Below the pieces are notes generated by a model that made no database searches, was not told where the DNA came from, and was given only the letters and a program-made list of their open reading frames with translations. Below, piece by piece: positions 1-5,356 of a stretch of 6,480 nt of DNA. How positions within the stretch are numbered: the stretch's first letter is position 1; each line of letters opens with the position of its first letter. The DNA lies in NCBI GenBank assembly GCA_017302775.1, contig JAFLDC010000160.1, positions 1-6,480 of the forward strand, given 5' to 3'. The position numbers and the translations under genes are program-made. Source of the stretch: Sphingomonadales bacterium. GTDB lineage: Bacteria > Pseudomonadota > Alphaproteobacteria > Sphingomonadales > Sphingomonadaceae.

Positions 1-245
1 CGTCCTGGCCGATGCTGAAGGCGGCGCTGGTCTCGACATTGCTCGGTGCGGGTTCCGAGCTTGGCTCAGGCGATGATGGCAATCTTGCCCGTGCGTTCCG
101 CCGCGGAACGCAGGACAGCATCAACCGCGCTGGCGAGCAGATTGTTTCGCGTGAGCTGAACGTCCGTCCAACGCTCACCATCCGGCCCGGGTTTCCGGTG
201 CGGGTACTAGTGACCCGCGACTTGGTGCTCGGAGGCGGGCAATGA
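1..245 (+). CDS. trbI: TrbI (VirB10-like) conjugal transfer protein, C-terminal part only
   Basis: The gene enters from the left edge; its frame is open from base 3 and ends with TGA at 243-245, giving about 80 C-terminal residues. The stretch with KAALVSTLLG, then RGTQDSINRAGEQIV, then LNVRPTLTIRPGFPVRV and VTRDLVL matches the conserved end of TrbI/VirB10 proteins as I know the family. These proteins span the inner membrane and periplasm and form the core channel of the type IV secretion system used for conjugation. The C-terminus appears complete. The next gene starts inside the stop codon (ATGA overlap), as expected at the end of a trb operon. The N-terminal membrane and proline-rich parts lie outside the window. 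VirB10 of a non-conjugative secretion system is possible but less likely given the DUF2274 neighbour. Confidence 0.9.
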   Translation, partial: SWPMLKAALVSTLLGAGSELGSGDDGNLARAFRRGTQDSINRAGEQIVSRELNVRPTLTIRPGFPVRVLVTRDLVLGGGQ

Positions 246-442
246 CCCGCCTGAAACTGGCTGATTTGGCCCACGAGAAGCCGATGCGGCTGACGGTGGA
301 GGTGTCAGCGCGACTGCACCGGGAATTGCTCGCCTATGCAGCCGTTCTGAACGGCGGCGATGCCAAGGGTGCGCCGACGCCCGAACGGCTTATCCCGCCG
401 TTTGGGACGACAAAGACCTCACGCCTGAGCTCCTGCCAGTAA
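242..442 (+). CDS. DUF2274 family small protein, 3'-truncated
   Basis: This 66-residue frame starts at ATG 242, overlapping the trbI stop, with a GGAGG ribosome site at 231-235. Residues 1-53 fit DUF2274, a small family of unknown function usually encoded directly after trbI: MTRLKLADL at the start, then EKPMRLTVEV, LHRELLAYA and PERLIPP. The family normally continues with a segment resembling a methionine-rich helix ending in ATDR-type residues. Here residues 54-66 (FGTTKTSRLSSCQ) do not fit. They are the antisense reading of the neighbouring LysR gene. The family-typical C-terminal 20 or so residues therefore seem to have been removed by the deletion at about 391-403. The protein may still be made because translation is coupled to trbI, but it is probably defective. 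Family recognition is from memory of conserved positions. Confidence 0.75.
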   Translation: MTRLKLADLAHEKPMRLTVEVSARLHRELLAYAAVLNGGDAKGAPTPERLIPPFGTTKTSRLSSCQ

Positions 443-984
443 ATGTGTGCCTGGTCCGCCAACGGGCTGTCTTCGGGCAAGGCTGCAAACAAGCGCTCAG
501 ACCAAAGCTTTCTCGATTTGAGGCTGGCTTCTTCTAGCCCGATCGGCGCAACTGCGACGTCGATTGTCCGGGATTGGAGGCCGTAGAGTAGCTTCTCAGG
601 CCCAGCCTCGACGCCATCAAACTGGACGTCAGGAAATCGGGTCAGATAATCCGAAAAGGCTAATTTGAGGTTGCCGGACATCAGCGTCGAGCAATAGCCC
701 ACAGCGATCCGGCCATGCAGCCCATAACTGACGTTTCGTGCTGTCGTCTGGAGATTGTCGATATCGGTGACGATCCGGCGGGCCTGCTCGATAAAGACCT
801 TGCCGTTTTCGGTCGGTTCAGCACCCCTGGTGGTGCGCTCGAACAGCTTCACGCCCAATCGCTCTTCCAACGCAAGTACGCGCCGACTGAGGGTGGACTG
901 CTTGACGTTCAGGGCAGCCGCCGCACGGGAAAAGCTCTGTGTGTCCGCTGTCATTATCGCATAGCGCAACTGTACCAGTTGCAT
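334..984 (-). CDS. LysR-family transcriptional regulator, C-terminally truncated
   Basis: The frame opens at 1086, but ATG 984 is the better start: it has a GGGGGA ribosome site at 994-999 and gives the usual N-terminus MQLVQLRYAI. Residues 1-60 form the winged helix-turn-helix: SFSRAAAALNV, then QSTLSRRVLALEERLG, then LFERTTRG and a TENG turn. A linker helix and the first half of the periplasmic-binding-type effector domain follow, for example GRIAVGYCSTL near 93 and DVAVAPIGLEE near 150. After about residue 197 (VVPNGG) the match ends. The last 19 residues are antisense DUF2274 sequence, so the protein is 216 residues against roughly 300 for the family. It lacks the second half of the ligand domain and is probably not inducible, though it might still bind DNA. 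LysR-type genes occur beside trb clusters of Tn4371-like elements, so it may once have controlled transfer; that is inference. Confidence 0.8.
   Translation of the reverse strand: MQLVQLRYAIMTADTQSFSRAAAALNVKQSTLSRRVLALEERLGVKLFERTTRGAEPTENGKVFIEQARRIVTDIDNLQTTARNVSYGLHGRIAVGYCSTLMSGNLKLAFSDYLTRFPDVQFDGVEAGPEKLLYGLQSRTIDVAVAPIGLEEASLKSRKLWSERLFAALPEDSPLADQAHIYWQELRREVFVVPNGGISRSGVGAPLASPPFRTAA
391..403. other. Apparent deletion junction fusing two convergent genes
   Basis: DUF2274-like sequence on the plus strand stops matching its family after Pro53 (codon 398-400). LysR-like sequence read on the minus strand stops matching after the Gly-Gly pair of its VVPNGG segment (codons 394-399). Both losses fall within about ten bases, and the GC-rich cccgccg core is compatible with both genes. 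The simplest reading is one deletion that removed the 3' ends of both convergent genes and any terminator between them. The precise breakpoint cannot be fixed without an intact relative. Confidence 0.65.
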
Positions 985-993
985 ACTCAATGT

Positions 994-999
994 TCCCCC
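994..999 (-). promoter_or_regulatory. Ribosome binding site of the LysR gene
   Basis: GGGGGA on the minus strand lies 9 bases upstream of ATG 984. No comparable site precedes the more upstream ATG codons at 1086 and 1059. It therefore decides the start in favour of a protein beginning MQLVQL, which agrees with the normal position of the LysR helix-turn-helix. Confidence 0.65.
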
Positions 1000-1085
1000 G
1001 CAACGCCAGCCCGAGTATCGACCTAAGCGATCGAGTTCGCTCAAGACTTTACTGAGCATTATCCCACTTTGGCGTATACGCAGCA

Positions 1086-1110
1086 CGATCGTTAGACCCT
1101 CAAACGATCG
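1086..1110. repeat. Perfect 8-bp inverted repeat, possible operator
   Basis: CGATCGTT at 1086-1093 and AACGATCG at 1103-1110 are perfect reverse complements separated by 9 bases. The site lies about 100 bases upstream of the LysR start, a plausible place for an operator. No T-run follows on either strand, so an intrinsic terminator is unlikely. The binding protein, if any, is unknown. Confidence 0.4.
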
Positions 1111-1151
1111 AATAAAATCTCACTCAGGACCACTAGTCGCGCCTGGCAGGT

Positions 1152-1166
1152 CTCAGAATGCGCCTT
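1152..1166 (+). repeat. 15-base direct repeat, copy 1 (intergenic)
   Basis: CTCAGAATGCGCCTT occurs here and again, identical and in the same orientation, at 2992-3006 inside the TolC-family gene. The flanks differ at once on both sides. The match could be chance or a trace of a past rearrangement. Confidence 0.45.
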
Positions 1167-1174
1167 ATCCGTCA

Positions 1175-1200
1175 CGCTCCCACAAGATCGAGCGGGAGCG
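1175..1200. repeat. 7-bp GC-rich inverted repeat
   Basis: CGCTCCC at 1175-1181 pairs perfectly with GGGAGCG at 1194-1200 across a 12-base loop. No T-run follows on either strand, so it does not look like a complete intrinsic terminator. A role as a protein site or weak hairpin is possible but unproven. Confidence 0.3.
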
Positions 1201-1303
1201 GGAGAGAAATCGTCCAAATGTTTCGCAAAGCTGAGTTTCACTGCTTGAGCTGATAGGGTGGATGATCCGACGGTGAATTGACTTCATGGCGCACAATCCA
1301 GGC

Positions 1304-1318
1304 TTGCTCTGTGAGCAA
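1304..1318. repeat. Short palindrome TTGCTC-TGT-GAGCAA, possible operator
   Basis: TTGCTC (1304-1309) and GAGCAA (1313-1318) flank a 3-base centre. This compact dyad lies upstream of the efflux operon in gene-free DNA, a reasonable place for a regulator site. No regulator gene for the operon, such as cusRS or a MerR-type gene, is visible in the window, so the link is inference. Confidence 0.3.
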
Positions 1319-1490
1319 TACGTATGGCGATCATAGTTTCGCAAATCCCATAGGGGCATCCATCGGCTTCACTTCGTCTCTTGAATCAGATCGAGCGTCG
1401 CAGCCGACCATCTTCATGGGGGCAGGGTTCCGATGCCGAAAGCAAGCCGACTTGGCAGCCAACTGACTTCTGGCTTCGAGTGCCCCTTAG

Positions 1491-1727
1491 ATGGCCGTCG
1501 GCAATTCACTCAGCGTCGCAGAGCTGGAGAAAGCCGCGCATGGCCACACGCTCTTTGCCGTCCGGCCCGAGGGCAAGATGTTGTCCATGCGTATCCCCGT
1601 TGGGGAACCTCCAACCTTGCGAGTGGTCACAACGACGGCGGTCGGATTTGGGGGCCACATTCCAACGGGCGGAACGGCGAAGGTTCCGCACTTCCAGCGA
1701 AGATCGCCAGGGGGTCCGATCAAGTGA
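1491..1727 (+). CDS. Small hypothetical protein, 78 residues, unrecognised
   Basis: I do not recognise this protein. The ATG directly follows an in-frame TAG at 1488-1490, and no clear Shine-Dalgarno sequence precedes it, so the true start could be a later ATG. In favour of coding: 55 of 78 codons end in G or C, against 55 of 103 for the overlapping frame that begins at 1433. The composition is also protein-like, with an amphipathic start (LSVAELEKAAHG) and a segment resembling beta strands (FAVRPEGKMLSMRIPVG). It has no signal peptide, membrane helix or metal-binding Cys motif; His residues occur at 17, 19, 56 and 67. It ends 14 bases before the porin start on the same strand and could be the first gene of the operon. 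It could equally be a gene fragment or spurious. Confidence 0.4.
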   Translation: MAVGNSLSVAELEKAAHGHTLFAVRPEGKMLSMRIPVGEPPTLRVVTTTAVGFGGHIPTGGTAKVPHFQRRSPGGPIK

Positions 1728-1741
1728 CCAGAAATCTTGCA

Positions 1742-2971
1742 ATGCTTCCCGTCCACCCCACCCTTTCGGGTGAGATTTCCGCTTCGCAGGCCTCGCCGGG
1801 TCCAATCCCGACTTGGAACCCTGGCAGACGTCTTGGCCTGCTTGCTTCGGTTTTCGCCATGACCCTTGCGACGCCGACATTCGCCCAAACAATCGCTACT
1901 CCTGCTGAGTTCGAGGACCACCCCGAGCGCGGCGTCGCGATGAAGGGTGCATCCGCTCTGGCCTCGGACCTGCTTACTTACCGCGACAGCGAAGAAGCCC
2001 GGGGTGACCTTGATGGAGCATCCACCACGAACGCAGAAAATGGTGCCGCGCCACCGTCTCGGTCGAACGATCGAATCGAAGTTGTACTGACGGGAGCCGT
2101 TGTCGCAGATGCGTCCTATTCGGACTCTGATGGTGCTGGCTCGTATTTCGGCGGCGCACAGTTCCTTCCAATACTCCTGGTCAGTTATGGGGATGCGCTG
2201 CTTGCTGAAACGCATATGGAGATAACTACCGATTCCGACGGCGATACCGAAACTTCCCTTGAATACGTCCAATTGAACTATTTGGTGAACGACTGGCTCA
2301 CGATCGTCGCCGGAAAGTTCCTATCCCCGATTGGCCAATACCAGCAGGCGCTGCACGCGCCGTGGATCAACAAGCTGCCGACAGCGCCTGCCGGCTTCAC
2401 CGAGGAAGGTGGCGCTTCCCCGATGACCGACACGGGCCTGATGGTGCGGGGCGGCTTCAAGATCGGCGCGGGAACGGCAACCTATGCCGCATTCGTGGGC
2501 AATGGTCCGAGGCTGGGCGAGCTTGGCCCAATGCTCGAAGGATTCGGCGGTGACGACAATCGCAACAAGGCGATTGGTGGCAGGGTGAGCTATCTGCCGA
2601 CTCCCGATTTCGAGATCGGTCTGTCGGCGATGCGCGCCCGCATCCTCGGAATGCGCGCCATGGCTGGCGACGTGTCACAGGCGACCTATTCGTTGGTCGG
2701 TGCCGATTTCGCCTACACTGGCGGATATTGGGATATCCGCGGAGAATACCTTCGCTCTCGCTTGGGAGAGATCAACAGTGCGAAGGAACCAACCGACCCG
2801 ATGCCGATTACTATTCCAACAACAAAATGGGAAGCCTGGTATGGCCAAGTGGCCTATCGACTTGCAAAAGGCACCTGCGCTCACGGGGGAGAATTGAATG
2901 CGAAGAGTCTTCTGGGTCACGTTGGTTGCACTTTTACCCGGCACTGCGCTGGCCAGGCCGCTGTCGTTTGA
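1742..2971 (+). CDS. OprO/OprP-like outer-membrane porin, C-terminally truncated
   Basis: ATG 1742 was chosen because sequence further upstream in this frame looks non-coding; the ribosome site is weak. A long n-region leads to a signal peptide (GRRLGLLASVFAM to TPTFA, residues 29-48). After a variable linker, barrel-like sequence starts near residue 110: EVVLTGAVVADASY, LEYVQLNYLVNDWLTIVAGKF (173-193), MVRGGFK, YAAFVGNGPRLGE (248-260), GYWDIRGEYLRSRLG (328-342) and WEAWYGQVAYRLA (363-375). This pattern resembles phosphate-selective-porin-type proteins found near metal-efflux genes in sphingomonads, as I recall them. After about residue 375 the match ends. The remaining residues run through the TolC-gene start in another frame and stop 74 bases inside it. 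The final strands and the terminal aromatic residue needed for barrel assembly are missing, so the product is probably not functional. Its metal role is unknown. Confidence 0.7.
   Translation: MLPVHPTLSGEISASQASPGPIPTWNPGRRLGLLASVFAMTLATPTFAQTIATPAEFEDHPERGVAMKGASALASDLLTYRDSEEARGDLDGASTTNAENGAAPPSRSNDRIEVVLTGAVVADASYSDSDGAGSYFGGAQFLPILLVSYGDALLAETHMEITTDSDGDTETSLEYVQLNYLVNDWLTIVAGKFLSPIGQYQQALHAPWINKLPTAPAGFTEEGGASPMTDTGLMVRGGFKIGAGTATYAAFVGNGPRLGELGPMLEGFGGDDNRNKAIGGRVSYLPTPDFEIGLSAMRARILGMRAMAGDVSQATYSLVGADFAYTGGYWDIRGEYLRSRLGEINSAKEPTDPMPITIPTTKWEAWYGQVAYRLAKGTCAHGGELNAKSLLGHVGCTFTRHCAGQAAVV
2868..2897 (+). other. Probable deletion scar at porin / TolC-gene boundary
   Basis: Porin-like sequence ends at about residue 375 (codon 2864-2866). 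The TolC-gene ribosome site begins at 2885. A normal porin would need roughly 100 more residues plus a stop before this point. The open frame across the boundary and its long overlap with the next gene suggest that the porin 3' end was deleted while the downstream translation signals were kept. Confidence 0.5.
2885..2890 (+). promoter_or_regulatory. Ribosome binding site of the TolC-family gene
   Basis: GGGGGA lies 7 bases before ATG 2898. It fixes the start of the TolC-family protein at the beginning of its signal peptide, even though the start lies inside the porin reading frame. Confidence 0.7.
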
Positions 2972-4127
2972 CGCTGCGATCGAAATAGCCACTCAGAATG
3001 CGCCTTCGGTCGAGGCGAGCAAATCCGGGCTGGAAGCATCGCGAAACGCCGCGACTGCAGCCGGACAGCTTCCTGACCCGTCGCTCACGGTCGGCGTGGA
3101 CAATTTTCCGGTCTCTGGGCCGCCCGCGTTCAGTTTCTCCCGCGAGGGAATGACGATGCAGCGCATTGGGATCGAGCAGGCATTTCCCAATCCCGCCAAG
3201 CGCCGCGCTCAGGTCCGCCGTGCCGAAACCGGCACTCAGGTCGCCGGGGCTGAATTGGCCGTCGAGGAGCAGGATGTTCGTCTCAGGACCGCTTTGGCAT
3301 GGATCGACCTTTACTACGCCAAGCGCAGGCTTGCGCAGTTACAGAGCCTCGACGAAGGCCTTGGTGATCTTCAGGGAACGGTTTCGGCGCGATTGGCCTC
3401 GGGCACCGCGCGGCCAAGCCAGGCTTTGGAGCCCGAGCAGTTGCGGGCCGCAGTCAAGGATCGGCGGAGTCAGCTTGAGGCAGAAGCCGTCCGGGCCCAG
3501 GCGCGATTGGCCAGCCTTACCGGTGATCCGGATGTCGACGTTCTTGGTGACCCGCCCACCATCGAACTTGATCGAGAAAAACTTGAAGCCGGGCTGCCGG
3601 TGCTGCCTCGGATTGCGGCGCTTGACGCTGGGGTCCAGGCAGCAGATGCGGAGACTGGACTCGCCCGGTCCGACAAGCGGCCTGGTTGGAAAGTAAGCGC
3701 CTCCTATGGCCGTCGCAGCCCGTCATACGGAGACATGGTGTCTCTGGGCGTTACTATCGACTTGCCCCTCTTCCCAAAGCGCCGACAGGACCCACTCATC
3801 GCAGCGCGCGAAGGTGAGGCTGACCGAGCGCGTTTCATGCGGATTGCTGGAGAGCGCGATCTCAGAGCTTCGTTTGCATCCGATCTTGCCGACTATGATC
3901 TAAGCGTGAATCGGCTTGGAAATTCACGAAATGTCTTGGTTCCGCTCGCCAAACGACGAGCAGAACTGGACATGGCCAGTTATGCAGCCGGCAAACTCGA
4001 TCTTGGCCTTGCACTCCTCTCAACCTTGGCCCTGGCCGAAGCCGAAGTCGAGGCCTTGTCGCGCGAGGGCGATGTAGTGCGCGGCGCAATCAAGATCAAA
4101 TACACCTATGGAGATGTACGGCCATGA
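2898..4127 (+). CDS. TolC-family outer-membrane channel, CusC/CzcC-like
   Basis: This 409-residue protein starts at ATG 2898 behind a GGGGGA site. Residues 1-20 are a signal peptide (MRRVFWVTLVALLPGTALAR). There is no lipobox cysteine, unlike E. coli CusC, so it should be a non-lipidated outer-membrane protein. The mature N-terminus has the typical LSFDAAIEIATQNAP repeat start, then GQLPDPSLTVGVDNFP and GIEQAFPNPAKRRAQ. A long alpha-helical barrel region follows, for example DVRLRTALAWIDLYYAKRRL, and a second half starts near residue 230 with RIAALDAGVQAADAE and VSLGVTIDLPLFPKRR. TolC-type channels are trimers that carry substrate from an RND pump and adaptor through the outer membrane. Its stop overlaps the adaptor start (ATGA), placing it in a copper/silver-type efflux operon. 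CzcC-like and CusC-like members cannot be separated from this sequence alone. Confidence 0.9.
   Translation: MRRVFWVTLVALLPGTALARPLSFDAAIEIATQNAPSVEASKSGLEASRNAATAAGQLPDPSLTVGVDNFPVSGPPAFSFSREGMTMQRIGIEQAFPNPAKRRAQVRRAETGTQVAGAELAVEEQDVRLRTALAWIDLYYAKRRLAQLQSLDEGLGDLQGTVSARLASGTARPSQALEPEQLRAAVKDRRSQLEAEAVRAQARLASLTGDPDVDVLGDPPTIELDREKLEAGLPVLPRIAALDAGVQAADAETGLARSDKRPGWKVSASYGRRSPSYGDMVSLGVTIDLPLFPKRRQDPLIAAREGEADRARFMRIAGERDLRASFASDLADYDLSVNRLGNSRNVLVPLAKRRAELDMASYAAGKLDLGLALLSTLALAEAEVEALSREGDVVRGAIKIKYTYGDVRP
2992..3006 (+). repeat. 15-base direct repeat, copy 2 (inside TolC-family gene)
   Basis: This copy is identical to the one at 1152-1166 and encodes part of the conserved TQNAPS segment of the TolC-family protein. 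The reading frame of the intergenic copy shows no further TolC similarity. Confidence 0.45.
4110..4114 (+). promoter_or_regulatory. Ribosome binding site of the adaptor gene
   Basis: GGAGA lies 9 bases before ATG 4124, inside the 3' end of the TolC-family gene. With the ATGA overlap it points to coupled translation. It favours 4124 over the nearby out-of-frame ATG at 4108. Confidence 0.5.
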
Positions 4128-5356
4128 GCCCGAACGCAAAGAAAACGGCGCAATTGAGCGCCGCCGTAGCGTCGATTGCCCTGGTGGCAGGTGCAGCTGG
4201 CTACTGGATTGGGCAACGCGGCCAACAATCCCAAGCTCCCGCCAGTCAAGCTGCACGGAAAATCCTATACTGGTACGACCCCATGGTGCCGCAGGAGCGC
4301 TACGACAATCCCGAAACACTCAGTTCGATGGGAATGAAGACTATCCCGAAATATGCCGACGAAGAGTCCTCAAACGAAGCTTCCCAAGGCATAACCATTG
4401 ACGCGACCGCTCGTCAAAACCTCGGGCTTCGTGTGGTCGCGGCAGAAATTGGTACGTTACCGTCTTTGCTCACGGTTACTGGTACGATCGACTTCAACCA
4501 ACGCAACGTCGCGCTGGTTCAAGCGCGCTCGAGCGGATTCGTTACGCGCGTCTATCTGCGCGCGCCTGGTGACGTAATCTCTGCCGGTGCCCCGATCGTC
4601 GATCTTCAATTGCCAGAGTGGGGTGGTGCCCAAACAGAATTCCTTGCCGTGAAGCGGCTCGGCAAGCCCGATTTGACTGCCGCTGCGCGACAGCGATTGA
4701 AGCTCATGGGCATGTCCGACGGGCTCATCGCCCAGGTCGAGCGCAGTGGCCGGACCAATGGTACCATTACAATCACTTCGCCAATTTCAGGCGTCATTCA
4801 GACGCTCGACGCTCGAGCCGGCGGTACGTTGGCGCAAGGCCAGACAGTGGCGCAAATCACCGGTATTGGTTCGGTCTGGCTCAATGCGGCAGTTCCCGAG
4901 GCGCAGGCTGGATCGATCCGGAACGGTCAGATGGCAACCGCAAGCCTATCCGCTTTTCCCGGCGAAAAGTTCAGCGGGCGAGTGGTCGCAATTCTTCCCA
5001 CCGCCCAAGTGGAAAGTCGCACTCTTACCGTACGCATCGAACTTTCCAACCGCAGTGGCAGGTTGCGCCCTGGCATGTTTGCCAGCGTTGAACTCGCGAA
5101 CGGCGGCGGCCAAGCGCTCGTGGTCCCGAGCGAGGCGGTCATCCGCACCGGCACGCGAACTCTGGTGATGCTTGCGCTGGACAATGGTCGCTTTCGCCCT
5201 GCGGTCGTCAGAACCGGTCGCGAAGGAGGCGGCAAAGTCGAAATCCTTCAAGGACTGCGTCCCGGCGAGAAAATAGTCGCCTCCGGGCAGTTCCTGCTCG
5301 ACTCTGAAGCGACCCTTGCGGGCGTCGCCGCGCGGCCATTGGAGGGCGGCCAATGA
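4124..5356 (+). CDS. cusB: RND efflux periplasmic adaptor, CusB-like
   Basis: This is a 410-residue membrane-fusion protein. Residues 10-29 form an N-terminal membrane anchor ([18 protein letters not shown]). Residues 47-80 are a short heavy-metal-binding segment, [15 protein letters not shown] followed by [14 protein letters not shown]. Met54, Met69 and Met71 have the same spacing as the three methionines that bind Cu(I)/Ag(I) in E. coli CusB; the segment has no Cys or His. The first barrel-sandwich half follows ([21 protein letters not shown], 132-152), then a short helical hairpin (about 166-209), the second half ([19 protein letters not shown], 218-236), a beta-barrel domain ([11 protein letters not shown] to [19 protein letters not shown]) and a membrane-proximal domain ([16 protein letters not shown] and [19 protein letters not shown]). 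It should link the RND pump to the TolC-type channel and hand over metal. Both ends overlap neighbouring genes by four bases. Confidence 0.92.
   Translation: MSPNAKKTAQLSAAVASIALVAGAAGYWIGQRGQQSQAPASQAARKILYWYDPMVPQERYDNPETLSSMGMKTIPKYADEESSNEASQGITIDATARQNLGLRVVAAEIGTLPSLLTVTGTIDFNQRNVALVQARSSGFVTRVYLRAPGDVISAGAPIVDLQLPEWGGAQTEFLAVKRLGKPDLTAAARQRLKLMGMSDGLIAQVERSGRTNGTITITSPISGVIQTLDARAGGTLAQGQTVAQITGIGSVWLNAAVPEAQAGSIRNGQMATASLSAFPGEKFSGRVVAILPTAQVESRTLTVRIELSNRSGRLRPGMFASVELANGGGQALVVPSEAVIRTGTRTLVMLALDNGRFRPAVVRTGREGGGKVEILQGLRPGEKIVASGQFLLDSEATLAGVAARPLEGGQ
5341..5346 (+). promoter_or_regulatory. Ribosome binding site of the RND pump gene
   Basis: GGAGGG lies 6 bases upstream of ATG 5353, within the last codons of the adaptor gene. 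It supports this start and coupled translation across the ATGA overlap. Confidence 0.65.

Larger units (their letters stand above)
985..1490. other. Gene-poor stretch between LysR relic and metal cargo
   Basis: About 500 bases with no reading frame that resembles a protein. The short frames present have poor ribosome sites and unlikely composition. It should contain the leftward LysR promoter and possibly a rightward promoter for the efflux operon. Three short perfect inverted repeats (1086-1110, 1175-1200, 1304-1318) and one copy of a 15-base repeat lie here. I could not assign a convincing -35/-10 pair: TTGACT at 1278-1283 has no good partner at standard spacing. No tRNA, IS end or CRISPR pattern was seen. 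It may also contain the boundary between conjugation backbone and cargo. Confidence 0.5.

Noticed and set aside
985..1086. 34-residue N-terminal extension of the LysR protein from ATG 1086
   Set aside because: The ribosome site at 994-999 and the normal LysR N-terminus both favour ATG 984.
1278..1310. Possible sigma-70 promoter using TTGACT at 1278-1283
   Set aside because: No acceptable -10 hexamer lies at 16-19 bases downstream, so it was not annotated.
1433..1741. Possible 103-residue N-terminal extension of the porin
   Set aside because: Only 55 of 103 codons end in G or C, the peptide is rich in Arg, Gly and Ser without family-like segments, and a signal peptide follows ATG 1742. An exported protein would not normally have such an extension.
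1487..2272. Long minus-strand open frame of 261 codons
   Set aside because: It is antisense to the porin and the small ORF, its protein is rich in Arg, Ser and Cys with no recognisable domain, and the plus-strand porin similarity is clear.
2721..2740. Perfect hairpin GCGGATAT-TGGG-ATATCCGC inside the porin gene
   Set aside because: It lies wholly within well-supported coding sequence for GGYWDIR, with no T-run and no nearby gene boundary, so it is probably a by-product of codon choice.
2700..2897. Short frame ending APALTGEN just before the TolC-gene ATG, as a possible corrected end of the porin
   Set aside because: It lacks the terminal aromatic residue and strand pattern of a porin end, so a simple one-base frameshift would not restore a normal protein.
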